64,000 nt of DNA from Flabesymbios commensalis (taxonomy: Eukaryota; Annelida; Polychaeta; Terebellida; Flabelligeridae). The stretch lies in assembly GCA_964017125.1 (NCBI GenBank), contig OZ024904.1, positions 5,058,454 to 5,122,453 of the forward strand, given 5' to 3'. The notes below the pieces were generated by a model. The model was not told the origin of the DNA, did no database searches, and worked only from the letters and a program-made list of their open reading frames with translations. Below, one piece after another: positions 1 through 11,823 of this stretch (position 1 is the first letter of the stretch; each line of letters opens with the position of its first letter). A program made the position numbers and the translations under genes.

Positions 1-21
1 AAGGGTTAATGTAGGACTCTC

Positions 22-160
22 ACACTTGAAGCGCTGAAATTTTTATGAATACCTATGTCATGGTTCTACGACCATTATAAATATTTTAATTCTTTCCGAC
101 CGTGGAACGTCTATAGACATCAGATTGTGACGTCTAAAGTCGGCACGCGCTGAAAGACTA
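22..160. mobile_element. GCGCTG-family TTAA MITE fragment
   Basis: Holds the family landmarks gaagcgctgaaatttt, accattataaatat, agacatcagattgtgacg and the closing cgcgctgaaag. The left end is irregular. Confidence 0.5.
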
Positions 161-394
161 CAATGTATTCCGCGAGGGATTTCATATACAGGGCGTGTGT
201 AACGAGGCTTAGTCAGTGATGTTTCAATAAAGATAGTAACCCTTAGAGCGTGAAGTTAAACAATTTACACAATTTAAACATTTGTGCCCACTTCAATTGA
301 CGAAAATTACTCATAATTATTTGTTTAATTTGAGACCATTTGCAAATCTTGATATTTAAACACTCATTTCTTTCCCAATAACTGTGATTTAATC

Positions 395-725
395 TGCTAT
401 TAAAATACACCCGTGGCGTCAGTCTGTTGTTAAAACAGTAGATTCGGATCTACGAATCTACTGTTATTTTGTACTGGTCAGGTCGGGCACAATATACGGG
501 CTTAACCATGAAACTGCATGTCTGATTTTATGGTTTAGCCATACTGACCATGACATTGAAGTTTTCTATATCAAATTTTGGAACATCTGCACATATTCTG
601 TGTATTTTAAGTCGAAGAAAGAACTCAATTACAATAGATTCGTAGATCCGAATATACTCGGCGCTTCGCGCCTCGTACATTCGGATTTACGAATCTATCG
701 AATTTCGTTCTTTCTCCTTGACATA
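395..725 (+). repeat. Dispersed 330-bp repeat with two palindromes
   Basis: Matches 3688-4010 along its length. It contains gattcggatctacgaatc near 440 and a hairpin near 636-705 whose loop is ggcgcttcgcgcc. A related sequence without this block occurs at about 61.70-61.81 kb and may be an empty site. Confidence 0.7.
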
Positions 726-1072
726 AAGCAGATTAAAAACGCCTATAGTCGTGCTTAGCTGCTTAATGATATGAAGGAATCTCACACGTACACTTAGTTC
801 GGACTTCAGAATAAGAAATTGTTTATTGAGGCGCATACCAGTGAATTATTATTGTGATATATGTATTCCCAGAGGGGGTATCACATGTAGGGCGTGTGTA
901 GCGAGGCTTAGAAGTCAGGCGAGTTTCACTATTAGCCCAGTCTATTAAATCTCCATTGCTCAAACCCTTTACCTGCTAGTGTGCATTTTATGCTAACCCT
1001 TGAGTCGCTAAGCACGACTCTAGTCGTTTTGAAGTGGTTTTGTTTGTGTTTTGTGTATAGGATAAAGCCCGA

Positions 1073-1144
1073 CGAGCTCTACATTCTTAGGTGTGGAATA
1101 TGCCGGGGCCGTGGCCTTTTCCACAGCTGAGAATGTAGAGCTCC
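1073..1144. repeat. Hairpin, about 72 bp
   Basis: Arms gagctctacattctta and gagaatgtagagctc with inner complementary gtgtggaa/ttccacag. A stand-alone imperfect palindrome. Confidence 0.6.
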
Positions 1145-1217
1145 GAGGGTTTTAACTGACTTAAAACACATCGGAACCTAATGACGATCCCTCATAATCA
1201 ACAGCTTGGTCACACAT

Positions 1218-1290
1218 GACTTTCTCTTATTTGCGTTTAAAAAGTTAAGATGATTTTAACTTTTCTAATGCAAATAAGAGAAAGTTAAGA
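1218..1290. repeat. Hairpin, about 72 bp
   Basis: Arms gactttctcttatttgcg and gcaaataagagaaagtta facing each other across a short AT-rich centre. Confidence 0.6.
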
Positions 1291-1495
1291 TAGATATATT
1301 TTTATCGACAAAGTTTTAATAATTAAAGGTCATTATTGACTTATTTCTCATAAAAATATGTATATAAAACATGTACAGCATGGGTAGTTATGTGAAATTA
1401 CATGTAAATCGACATGATTTGTATACTTAAATTCAACCTTGGCGTTTATATATTTAAACAATCATATTCGATAATTAAAGAATTCATGGTATATT

Positions 1496-1990
1496 TTGGT
1501 TTCTATATTCATATTCAATAGTTTATGTTGCGTTCGTGTGAAGCATATTTTCCTTCCACGTCTTACCAGGTCACTAAATAACTGGAACCACATAGGCCAA
1601 TATACGATTGAAAAGGATATTTTTGGTGAAATCTCCAGTACGTGGTCCGTGCTCATTTTTATGTATAAATATTTAATAACCGGAAAGTACAGTAAAGTAC
1701 TTGGTAGACTACTTGACATGTGTCTATCACCCCTTCTCTCTGCACTTTCAACATTTAAATACACTAAAAAGTATTCTGCTAGAGACGGGGTGGTAGACTC
1801 ATTGCAAGACGTGTTGTATAGAGATGACTTTTTAAACAGAAATTCTACCATGTATATTTTAGCTAAATTATTGACCCGTTTTTAATACATATACTGTGAT
1901 ATTTCTTATCTGTGATACTATTGTATGTATGTAATATACATGTTTTCCTCACTTGTGTGGTTTTTAATGAATAAATGATAATAATAAATA
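1496..1990 (+). other. Repeated 3' end with 129-codon ORF and AATAAA
   Basis: The ORF 1496-1885 ends in DFLNRNSTMYILAKLLTRF. The last 190 coding bases and the following 100 bases, including an AATAAA, recur in reverse orientation at 7740-7985 and 24985-25225. There, length differences break the frame. This looks like the 3' end of a dispersed transcribed element or an unknown gene family. I do not recognise the protein; the start is arbitrary. Confidence 0.35.
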
Positions 1991-2149
1991 ATAATAGCTA
2001 CCACCAGTGTATAAACATGTATACAGTATGGTCAAGCTGGTGGTCATAATAGTCATGTATGATTAATAACCCATATTTCATCTTGTGCTGGTACTGATTC
2101 AGTGCTCAGATAATGATTTACTCACATACTGATTCAGTACTCACATAAT

Positions 2150-2335
2150 GATTTACTCACATAAATCATTATAAATGAGGCTCTGGAAAAGCCAGCAGTG
2201 TTCCAACGTTGGGTCGACGTCTCACATGAGATCACACTGGGATACGTATTCAAATGAAGCGGGAATAGCTGACTAAGCAATTTGTGATGATTTGAAAATA
2301 ATCCATTGATGGTCATTTCAGCGTTGTAAGGGTAT
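2150..2335 (-). mobile_element. GCGCTG-family MITE fragment
   Basis: Carries catttcagcgttgtaaggg at its right end and atgatgatt/attataaat landmarks in the reverse order of the 3350 copy. The left end is lost. Confidence 0.45.
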
Positions 2336-3108
2336 TTCGTAAAGAAGAAAATGGCACTATACGTTCGGAGCTTTCTTAAGGGATATTATACTTCCATATT
2401 ATATTATATTATTTTTTTGTTTATATTATATAAAATCAAGCCATTTTTACAAAATTTTGAGATAGGAATTGCAGCTGCCTTCTCAACTCAACGTGCATAA
2501 AATAAGATCTTTTCACGCTCTGTGTATAATGTAGGGGACTTTAACGTTGGGAAGGCTTGCATATTTTTCATATCCTCCTTTCTGGCATAACCTTGACATA
2601 AATTATGTCCGCCCGATGGCATAGGAGATACACCTACTATAATTGGACATCGGGGCTTAAATTGTAAAGATAACATTAGCATTTGAATAGGTTTGAAACA
2701 CGTGCATATGTGAACCGAATGACCCGACTGAATATGTTACAAGCGATCAGCTCATTCATCAAAGATGCCGCTGAAAAGACTTAAACCACCTCTTAATTAT
2801 AGGCTTATCAATAATGACATCACGTAGGCTTTAATGTAATGTTCTGGGACACATAATTATGTACCTAGTTTGTGTTTTAAGTCGAATAAATAACTCAATT
2901 GCGATATATTCTTAGATCTAAATATATTCGAATACACGAATCTATCAAATTCCCTCCTTTCTCTTTTACTCCCCGTTTTATTTGGACCAATAACCCGATA
3001 ACGCTCTATAAAAGTTGTAATTTATACAAAAATTTGCACAGAGTTAGATGTGTCTACTCAGTTCAAGTTTGATGCATCCACAGCGTGTATGTTTGTTAAG
3101 TGTTTGTT
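2336..3108. other. No gene seen
   Basis: AT-rich sequence with simple A/T runs and the 2870-2965 repeat fragment. ORFs here are short and unsupported. Confidence 0.6.
2870..2965 (+). repeat. Fragment of the 330-bp palindromic repeat
   Basis: Shares gtgttttaagtcgaataa and the facing tagatctaaatatattcg/cacgaatctatc arms, but lacks the GC-rich loop. Confidence 0.5.
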
Positions 3109-3340
3109 AAGGGGTTTTCTCAAGTTAAAAAAAATCCAAAAATTCGTAAAAAAACTCGGAAGTGGGTGGGTGGGTGAAGCCCCAACTCGGATTTGTCTTT
3201 TTTTTATTAAATTGGTGTTTTTCTGTGTTGTTTTTTTCGAAAAAAAAAAAATTGGTTAAAGGGATGGGTGGGTGCTGTCCGACCAATCCGAGGTTTTCTC
3301 GGATTTTTTGATTTTTTTTAACTTGACAAGACCCCTAAGT
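3109..3340. mobile_element. MITE with TIR AGGGGTTTTCTCAAG
   Basis: About 230 bp with facing ends AGGGGTTTTCTCAAGTTAAA and TTTAACTTGACAAGACCCCT, both followed by long A or T runs and cgga/tccg. Non-coding. Confidence 0.75.
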
Positions 3341-3345
3341 GTATT

Positions 3346-3594
3346 TTAACCCTTTAAGCGCTGAAAATTTTTGTATAAGCCATAGAGACCAAAGGCGTTT
3401 GCCAATTTGAATTCATCATAAATATCTTAGTTAGCTCTTTCTGATGCATTTGAATACCTATGTTATGGGTCCACAGCCATTATAAATATTATTACTCTTT
3501 TAACACAGGTTACAGCGCGGGGATAGACTTTAGACGTCAGAATGTGACATCTGTGGACGTCAGATTAAGATTTGCCGCGCGCTTTAAGGGTTAA
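3346..3594. mobile_element. TTAA-flanked MITE, GCGCTG family, complete
   Basis: TTAA at both ends (3346-3349, 3591-3594) with termini CCCTTTAAGCGCTG and CGCGCGCTTTAAGGG. Body of 241 bp including agacgtcagaatgtgaca. This is the best-preserved member and sets the family ends. The TTAA target fits piggyBac or Kolobok mobilisation. Confidence 0.85.
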
Positions 3595-3687
3595 GTTGAG
3601 GAAATAACTTTACGATAGATTCGTAGATCTGGTAGACCCCTACATATCAGCAATAACTAAAATAAGTGTGCATTTGTACATGTACAT

Positions 3688-4010
3688 ATTAAAATACACC
3701 GGTGACGTGAGTCTATTGTTAAAACACTAGATTCGGATCTACGAATCTACTGCTATTTTTCATACATGCCCGAGCGGGCACAGTGTTTATTATGCCGGTT
3801 TTACCATGACACTTCATGCCTTATGTTTCTTGGTAAACCACACTGACAATTTTACCTATCAATTCTTGGGAGCACATGTACCTATTTTGTGTATGTTAAG
3901 TCGAAGACAAAACTCAATTACGATAGATTCGTAGATCTGAATATACTCGGCGCTGCGCGCCTCGTACATTCAGAACTACGAATCTATCGAATTTCGTTCT
4001 TTCTCCTTGA
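3688..4010 (+). repeat. Second copy of the 330-bp palindromic repeat
   Basis: Same order of landmarks as at 395-725, including the GATTCGGATCTACGAATC palindrome and the long hairpin near 3922-3990 with loop ggcgctgcgcgcc. Diverged by substitutions, so older than the large duplication. Confidence 0.7.
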
Positions 4011-4073
4011 ACTAATCTACTCTTTAAACATCAAACTTACGTCGCAGGTGTCTATGTTATGAGCCACAGGTAC

Positions 4074-4440
4074 TTAACCTTTACAGCGCGGGGATCGACT
4101 TTAGATGTCAGAATCTGACATCTAAAGACATCAGATTCTGACGTCTGTCAGAATCTGATGTCTGTAGATGTCAGAATCTGACATCTGAAGACATCTGATT
4201 CTGACGTCTGTGTAGAGACAGCTATTTTCACATGTACATGTACATATGTATTCATATGTACATGTACTGTGTATGGCGAATAAATAAATACATACTTTAG
4301 AATCTGATTTCTATAGACATCAGATTCATCAGATCCCCGCACCCTCATTCAAAAGAAAGAGGTAACAAAGCCACTTATTTATCAAACTAAAAAAAACCTT
4401 TGGTCTCAATGATTTCCATAAAAGTATTTCAGCGCTTTAA
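4074..4440. mobile_element. GCGCTG-family MITE with expanded palindromic array
   Basis: Starts TTAACC with cagcgcggggatcgac and ends cagcgctttaa. At 4100-4215 the motif GTCAGAATCTGACATC and variants are repeated in alternating orientation, making a nested palindrome array absent from the 3350 copy. Confidence 0.7.
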
Positions 4441-5428
4441 AGTCCAATTCAGACCGGACGCGGCAGGCGCGTCCGACGACAAAACGCTTACGACCCAACG
4501 CGTGGGACTGTTCACATATATATGTTACGACAAAACGCGGACGCTACCATAACACATCATTTGTTGTGACAGTTGCAGCACACGTGGCTGACTACGTGCT
4601 ACATTGAAGCTTAACTACAGAAGAAATTTTAAATCCATGATGGATACAAGTAGGCCCCTATATTCTACGAGCTAGAAGAAGAAGATCGTTCTCTTGACCA
4701 TTGCCGTTATATTGCACAAGAAAAAAACGCCCACAAAACAGAAAAAATGGGTTCATGAAATTCTGAAAAAAGCTGACCTCAATTTAACTTATTGCCTCGG
4801 ATTTGTCTCCACCAGTGTATCAAGTGTACACTGTAGATACAGTAGCATCTCATGGAAGTAGGCTAATACTACTGAAAGGTGCTTGCAATACATTCCAGTC
4901 ATCACCGTGGAAATTAGACCTGTAAATCTAGAAAGGTGGCTTCTTGGTCATATACATCGCTACAAGGAAAACATGTGAGCAGCTAAATAAACAATATTAT
5001 TTAGCATGTTTTGCCACGTGACGAGAAACAGCGCGTGGTTGGGTGGCGACAAAAATTGGACATTTCCAATTTTCTGTGGACGCGCCGCAAGGGGGTAGCG
5101 TCCACGCGTCCAGGGCGCTTCCTGGTGTGAACACCTCATCATATTATAGAAGGCTCAACTTCTCCGGACGCGTCGTAAGCAAAAAAGTCGTATTAAGAGT
5201 AATAGTAAAGAGTGGGGTCTATAGATTACACGAGTCTGTAATTTGAATATTATCTTGACGTTTACGACCTGATTATAGGACAGTACAAATAAGAGCCGTG
5301 TGCGCACTCGTTCACACGCATCTCATTAGCATATTCTGTGACCTCGTTAGAGGAAAACCTGAAACACGTGGATTCATATAGCTAGCTATCTTATTCAGTA
5401 CGAGGGGGAGAATATATATTACAAGCTC
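4441..5428. other. GC-richer gene-free stretch
   Basis: Contains repeated GGACGCG/CGCGTCC motifs at 4455-4530 and 5078-5175 that face each other and may be eroded ends of one element of about 700 bp. No transposase or host exon was recognised. Confidence 0.35.
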
Positions 5429-5657
5429 TTAACCATTACAGCGCGGGAACCGTCTTTATACGTCAGAGTCAGATTCTGATGTATAAAGACGATCTCGAGC
5501 TGAAATAATTAAATTATTTATAATGGCCGTAGACCCATAACATAGGTATTCAAATGAACCAGAATAAGCTAGCTAAGACATTTATGATGATTTCAAATTG
5601 AAAAACCCCCTTTTTTCTCCATGGTTTGTACAAAAATAAACCAGCGTTGTGAGGGAT
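5429..5657. mobile_element. GCGCTG-family MITE
   Basis: Left end TTAACCATTACAGCGCGGG, centre cagagtcagattctgat, right end cagcgttgtgaggg with the TTAA degraded to ATAA. Confidence 0.65.
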
Positions 5658-6194
5658 AAGATTTCTAGTGCCCAGGGGGGAGGGTCTCTCAAAGTCTTTT
5701 TACCGCCTGCATACATTTGAACTGTTTACTTTTCACACAAAAAATATTGCCTGAAATTATCTTTTTGTTTTGGAAAAACAATATGGTAGATGAATCAGAA
5801 GTGCACACATTACAGTTTTTTTTAGAGTGTTTTTTATTCTGAACAAAACCTAGAAAAATCTGTATCTCAATTAACCATGGTAATCAACATTAGCTGCACT
5901 CATGCTGTTGGCTTTCACCACGAGACATATGGTGAGATCAGCCCATCTTCACTTTCTGCTTTACGCTTCACTGCTCAGTTTGATTTTGCCGCTTCAGATA
6001 TATTCGTACGAGAAAATAAAATATCGTCCTGCGACAGGCTGAGGCACTCTTTCATTGGTCGGTGATAGAATACCAGGTGACTCTTGGTACTGAAAAGCTT
6101 AACATTTTTCCTGCTGAAACACTATGTATTTATTTTTAAAATAACCCTTTCTGTGTTGTCGATGTATTTCATTTCCCTCTAATCGTCCTAATTT

Positions 6195-6325
6195 CAACCC
6201 TCACAACGCTGAAATATTTTTCAATTTGAAATAATCATATATGTCTTAGTTTAAGCTATTTCCACTTCATTTGAATACCTATGTGTTAAGTGTCTACGAC
6301 CATTATAAATATCTTATTCGTTTAA
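6195..6325. mobile_element. GCGCTG-family MITE fragment
   Basis: Has ccctcacaacgctgaaata, tttgaatacctatg and accattataaatat in family order; the second half is missing. Confidence 0.5.
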
Positions 6326-6608
6326 TTTTTCAAATTAATTCAAATGAATTGATAACGTTTGTTTGCAACAAACAAGAATTGTCACTGATTAAAAAAATAT
6401 GTTAATTATGCTATGAATATGACAACCATCCCAAACAAAAACTAGACAGATCAGTAAGTTTTTCGTTAAATTGATTGTCTGACTGTTTTTTCTCGCGTGC
6501 TCTAAACACCAGATGTCGCCAACGACAACACACATGCGGAGTGCCATCTGGTGAATGATTATCTTACCATTTACTGTATGTGACACCATATAAACAAGAC
6601 AGTCAAAC

Positions 6609-6610
<2 letters not shown>

Positions 6611-6659
<49 letters not shown>
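6611..6659. repeat. (AT)n microsatellite
   Basis: Uninterrupted AT dinucleotides over about 48 bases. The 350 bases after it show no gene. Confidence 0.95.
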
Positions 6660-6661
<2 letters not shown>

Positions 6662-7027
6662 GTTATTATTGGGTCATTCTTTCGTGTATACCTAATTTTG
6701 TGTATACCTATTTTTAAAATCACCACAATTTTGGCACTTTAAAAAAGGACTTCCAGGGTGGGATCGGTGGTGGAGGTTGCTGCCTCCAAACTGCTTTTAA
6801 ATGTATATATATCCGGTGGCCGTGGGTAGAGGTTGGTAATACTAGTGACCCCAAAGAGTATTCTAATAACAATCATCTAATTTTACCAGCATATCGTTAT
6901 CAGATTATGGAATCATTTGCATAAATGCCATCGTGAAAAAATCGTCAGTGAAATACAAAGCGTCCTCTGCCTTTGAGCTTATAGTAACTGGTTAACTCCG
7001 TCTTATCCAGTACAGTAATGTAGTGAA

Positions 7028-7245
7028 TTAACCCTGTCAGGGCGGGGATCGACTTTAGACGTCAGAATCTGACTAAAATCAATACCCGCACTGAAGGAAA
7101 TAAATATTTATACTGGTTGTAGAACCATACCATAGGTATTCAAATGAAAGACCTAACTGAACCATTTATGATGAGTTCAAATTGATAAGAGGCGTTGGTT
7201 TCCATGGATTATATTAATTAATATCAGCGCTGTAACATGTGTGAG
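7028..7245. mobile_element. GCGCTG-family MITE
   Basis: Left end TTAACCCTGTCAGGGCGGGG, then gacgtcagaatctgac, taggtattcaaatgaa and the right-end cagcgctgtaac. The TTAA on the right is lost. Confidence 0.65.
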
Positions 7246-7312
7246 GGCGAACACCCAAGCTCATAACTCGACTTGTAAGATGGCCCTTGATACTGATATA
7301 TCAGATAACATT

Positions 7313-7390
7313 TCGTCGCCTCGGAGCTAAAGGATCCTATCTGACACTCGTCAGAGTGGCAGATAGGATCCTTTAGCTCCGAGGCGACGA
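7313..7390. repeat. 78-bp near-perfect hairpin (TCGTCGCCTCGGAGC)
   Basis: Arms tcgtcgcctcggagctaa and its exact complement flank gatcctatctgacactcg and its partner. The same hairpin appears at 63691-63760 and 63847-63916. Contig 2 begins inside it (24593), consistent with an assembly break at a palindrome. Confidence 0.9.
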
Positions 7391-7739
7391 TTTGATGATG
7401 AAAAAATATATATAAAAAAACAAAGATTACTTCAATTATTTTTATTCAATAAATCAAACCTTTTAGTCTAAATACGCCACAATATGACATCAGATCGATG
7501 ACTTTAGATTGGGTAACAAAGTCAATTGCGAATACCATACGGTTCGTTTTTTTCTTATTCGGCCATTTACTATTTTTTGTAGATGATAACATTTTTCTAC
7601 ATCGTAAAAACGTTGAGAATTAGGAGATGAATACCGAGCTTTCTAAATGTGCCATAAAACTTATTATAAATTGGCCATCATTAAATATAAAAAATACATT
7701 TCATCTGATTTGCCACATCAAATAATTGTTATCATTATG

Positions 7740-7985
7740 TATTCATTAAAACACACACAGGTGAGGAAAACATACATATTACATACATACAATAGCATCA
7801 CAGATATGATATATCACACTTGTTGTATTAAAAACGGGTCAATAATTTAGCTAAAATATGCGTGGTAAAATTTCGATTTTAAAAGTCATATCTATACAAC
7901 ACGTTTTGCAATGTGCCACCCCGTCTCTAGCAGAATACCTTTGAGAATATTTAAATGTTGAAAGTGCAGAGAGCACGGGGGAGGT
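7740..7985 (-). repeat. Copy of the 1.5-2.0 kb repeated 3' end
   Basis: Reverse complement retains tctgctagagacggggtgg, ttagctaaattattgaccc and the downstream tgtatgtatgtaatat stretch of 1700-1990. Copy 2 has the same piece at 24985-25225. Confidence 0.7.
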
Positions 7986-8082
7986 GATAGACCCAAGTCA
8001 ATTACAGACACAAAAATAAAATAGTAAAATTATTTATATTCAAATTCATAGAGTACATGTAACAGAAGATATGGAATTGCAT

Positions 8083-8799
8083 AAAATACTAAATTTGTTA
8101 TTATCATTATCAACAAAACAATATATAATTAATTAGCATTTATAATAGTCACTAAATATATAATATTTTGTAAAAACATTACACATTAATAAAAATTAAA
8201 ATACTTCATTAACACGTATAATGAGTATACACAACCTAACATAAGTAAAATTGATACATGAGCAATATTGTAGATAGTTACATGAATAACAATTATTACA
8301 CATTCAAAAGAAAATTATTGTAATAAAAAAGTATATGCATCTAGCTGTTTAACTATGCACATCATAAAATATGATGCTTATGCCATATAAATAATTGATA
8401 GAATCAGTAATAAATTAATAGTTTGATGGCGAAAAAGTAAAATACTAAATTTCTTTTTATAATTATCAACAAAACAAATTAAAATATATAATTAATTAGC
8501 ATTTATAATAGTCACTAAATATATAATATTTTGTAAACACATTACACATTAATAAAAATTAAAAGACTTCATAAACACGTATAATGAGTATACACAACCT
8601 AACATAAGTAAAATTGATACATGAACAATATTGTAGATAGTTAAATGAATAACAATTATTACACATTCAAAAGAAAATTATTGTAATAAAAAAGTATATG
8701 CATCTAGCTGTTTAACTATTCACATCATAAAATATGATGCTTATGCCATATACATAATTAATAGAATCAGTAATAAATTAATAGTTTGATGGCGAAATA
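8083..8799 (+). repeat. 356-361 bp satellite, two units (copy 1)
   Basis: Units begin aaaatactaaattt at 8083 and 8439 and end gtttgatggcgaaa. Very AT-rich; no coding. Confidence 0.95.
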
Positions 8800-8884
8800 T
8801 CAATGTTATTTATCATGTAAACTTTATTTTAGAAATAAAACCGTTTACACAAATAATAATGTTGTGCTATTTTCTCGTGGACAT

Positions 8885-9120
8885 GGTAAAAGAAAAGATA
8901 CATTGGAAGTAAAACTCTCTGAAACAAACTTAATTTACTACAACCAAGGGTTTTAAAATGAATATTTTGATGAAACTGGTTTACCAATACATGGCAATTT
9001 TCCTTACATTTCCACCAACATCAAATCATCTTCATCCACTGCAAGTCGAGAATTGCGACAGCAATTCGCGGCTTGTAGTGAATGAAGATGACAATGTAAA
9101 ATCAGGCTTAAAAGGGTTAA
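8885..9120. mobile_element. TTAA MITE carrying an internal hairpin, diverged copy
   Basis: Right end GGCTTAAAAGGGTTAA. The body matches 17527-17768, with the hairpin caagtcgagaattgcg/cgcggcttg at 9035-9090. The left end is eroded. Counterpart in copy 2 at 26480-26720. Confidence 0.6.
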
Positions 9121-9526
9121 ACACAAACGCATAATTCATTTTTGAATATGGTAACAATTTTTGTCTTAACTAACTTCATACAATATACTTATTTACACGG
9201 GCATGTTACAATTTCCATATACCGATTGAAAAAAATAATGATAGAACAACATAATCACTAAACTTGCCTAGTGAGATAACAGTTTGTGAATTATATTTTA
9301 GTACCCTCCCTTAGCTTGGTGTAGCCCGACGACAATCCGCCCCGATCAGTTCATGTGTAAGGGCCTAATTCATGAAGCATGCTACAACTAAAGACTTTAT
9401 AATACTAAATATTAACTACACCCTTTTTAATGTATGTTTTTTGTATTAAAGCGATCATTGGACAAGTCATATTCATCATCTATGAGATATTGGATAACAA
9501 TGATGCCGCCTAATAATTTCACTCCT
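9121..9526. other. No gene seen
   Basis: AT-rich spacer, repeated in copy 2 at 26721-27123. No motif stands out. Confidence 0.6.
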
Positions 9527-9746
9527 TTAGGGACGCCCCATTTGATATCTGGGGGGGGGGGAGGGCTAGAAAAAATTGAAATAAATAGTTTGTCGCCCCA
9601 AAGTCAGAAAAAGAAGTTTGTTGATAATGTGGGCAGAAAAAAAAGTTTGTCGTCGAAATTGATGGAAAATATGTTGACCAGTAAAAACACCAAATGGTAA
9701 CGTACATAATAGGGAAAGCATACGACAAAAAATTTCTTCGACGAAA
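9527..9746. mobile_element. Same MITE, right end deleted, copy 1
   Basis: Keeps the left TIR and G run, but the last roughly 145 bases seen in copy 2 are missing just before the EEP ORF tail. Confidence 0.8.
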
Positions 9747-9813
9747 CAATCACAGACAGTGTACCCAATGATCAGTGAAACTAATAATCGTCTGGGTCGT
9801 CACTGTCACGGTT

Positions 9814-11027
9814 TTACTGACTGTAATCACAACAATCCCCTAAATCATCACGAGGGTCGACACTATCATCAGAGCATCCATCCTCACTCGACATTGTTTC
9901 AGATGACCTCCCGTTTTCTGATCTCATCGTCTCATCGTCTTTATCGTCATTAATAGTAAGGTTTCCCATTCCATGTAAATCAAAATCCCCCTCATCATGA
10001 TCGTCGGCATGAGAGCATCCATCCTCCACGAAATCGTCTGATGCTTCCGACAGGTTCCTCCCACCACCCTTTCCTCAGATTTATAATGAAAAGGAAAACT
10101 ATTATCACCATCACCCTTATTTTGTTCACTCTGAGTTATGTTTATTTTTTTCTCGAAACAGACTTCTAGTAAACAGTGGTCAGAAAAAGGTTTTATATGT
10201 GGATGAACATACATGTATTCAACCAGATCAAACATTTCCCCATCGCTAGCTATATAATCAACCGTTGTAGTATATCCGCATCCGTGATAAGTCGTACATC
10301 CCATCAAATCTCCATAGCGACGTCCATTCAATATAATGTGTCTGGTGGATTTGCAAAGATTCATAAATGATTTTCCTTGTTTATTCCATCCTAGATCGAC
10401 ATTCTTCCTAGGTTTATATTTGTAGTCATATGACTCATGTCCTGTTCTTGCGTTAAAGTCTCCAACTAGAATCGTGTTTCCCAGTTTACTGTATTCATAT
10501 AATTGATCCTTGAGTTTTTCAATTCTTTCATTTAAATCCTTTAAACATGGTTGCCAATATACAATAAAAATAAATAGTGATCTTACGAAACCTGTTATTT
10601 TTATAATCAAAACATGTTTACTTTCTGTGGGAACGTTTTGAAGATTATTTTTATATTTGTCTTTATAAAGGAATGCAATACCTCCAGATACTCTGCCACG
10701 AGTAGGAGTTCCTTCAACCTTGGGTTCTTTTTTAGTTCCAGGTTTGATTATTACATCATACCCCTTTATTAATGGGCGATCGCGGTCCCACGTTTCGGTC
10801 AATGCCAGAAAATCTAGACCCCTGTTTTCCTCGAGCACGCCTAATATTCCTGTTTCTTTATATCCGTTAATATTCCATGTTCACAGTCGAAAAGTATTAT
10901 TTTCACCACTCTGTTTGCAAGCAGCAACATAATTTTCCTGTGCACTTTGTACTCTTTCTTTTGCTTCATTGAATTTTTCGAATGCAGCAGATAACTCATG
11001 TTTAGTTTGCGCTTTTCTCTCAGACAT
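9814..11027 (-). pseudogene. EEP-fold endonuclease-like ORF, broken allele or paralogue in copy 1
   Basis: Collinear with the copy 2 EEP ORF. The motifs LTETW, GDFNARTG, TTVDYIASD and FSDHCLLE are retained in the 9924-10838 frame. The Gly of the first motif GTWNING reads TGA (10881-10883). A run of three T instead of four near 10070 shifts the frame before the acidic tail, which continues in another frame at 9814-10029. That tail also carries a short internal duplication around SSETMSSE. The ATG equivalent is at 11027. It lacks the hairpin found at the copy 2 C-terminus. With these lesions the full protein cannot be made, although a start at 10838 would leave a domain without its first motif. 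Confidence 0.75.
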
Positions 11028-11397
11028 TTTGTTCAATTTTAACTAAATAATGTCTTATCCACAAAGTGTTCCCTAAACAGAGTGGCACTGAAAAGAAAAA
11101 TGAACATGGTCAGAACATATCTATAGTAAAAGTCACTTTAAATTTGTAACTTTTGCGTTGCATGCTTTTCGCTAACTATTCACGCAATTTTCATTCGATT
11201 GTCATGAAATTTGGCAAGCATTATTTATAATATATGTTATAGTCATCACTAAAAATATTGTTATCAATATATACAGCAGCATATTCACACAAATCCGTGG
11301 GTCTAGAAATAAACAAGCGCAAGGGAGCGACTATTCAATTTTTTTCATTCTTTTTTCATTCGCCATTTGAAACCAGATTTGAAGGTGCATGAAACTG

Positions 11398-11648
11398 TTA
11401 AAGGGACTGGCCCGGGCTAAAATCATAAAAAAATCGGTGATTTTATTTTATTTTATTGACAAACATGTCAAAAATTAGAAATACGGGAATTTCGTCTCTA
11501 TATCTAGTTTAACTGGTGAATGCGCAGCAGAAAAATATTTTTTTTGCAGTTCTAGTCTATGAACATGTTTACATGATATGGTCATATTAAGAAGCCAAAA
11601 TAAAATCACCGATTTTTTGATGATTTCAGCCTAGGCCAGTCCCTTTAA
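11398..11648. mobile_element. TTAA MITE, AGGGACTGGCC family, copy 1
   Basis: TTAA at 11398-11401 and 11645-11648; TIRs AGGGACTGGCCCGGGCTAAA and the facing GCCTAGGCCAGTCCCT, followed by atcggtgattttattt in both directions. Body 243 bp. Confidence 0.92.
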
Positions 11649-11727
11649 GTTCAAGCGATTATTGCGAAAATAAATTTGTGAATTTAACAATCTATTATCA
11701 CACAATTAACAACAGTATTGTTTATGT

Positions 11728-11823
11728 TAAATCAAAGGGGTGATGGGGCATGGTGCTGTTAAATGAAAGGGGTGATGGGGCATGGTGCTGTTAAATGAAA
11801 GGGGTGATGGGGCATGGTGCGTT
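11728..11823 (+). repeat. 32-bp minisatellite, three units (copy 1)
   Basis: Unit ttaaatgaaaggggtgat then ggggcatggtgctg. Units start at 11728, 11760 and 11792. Confidence 0.95.
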
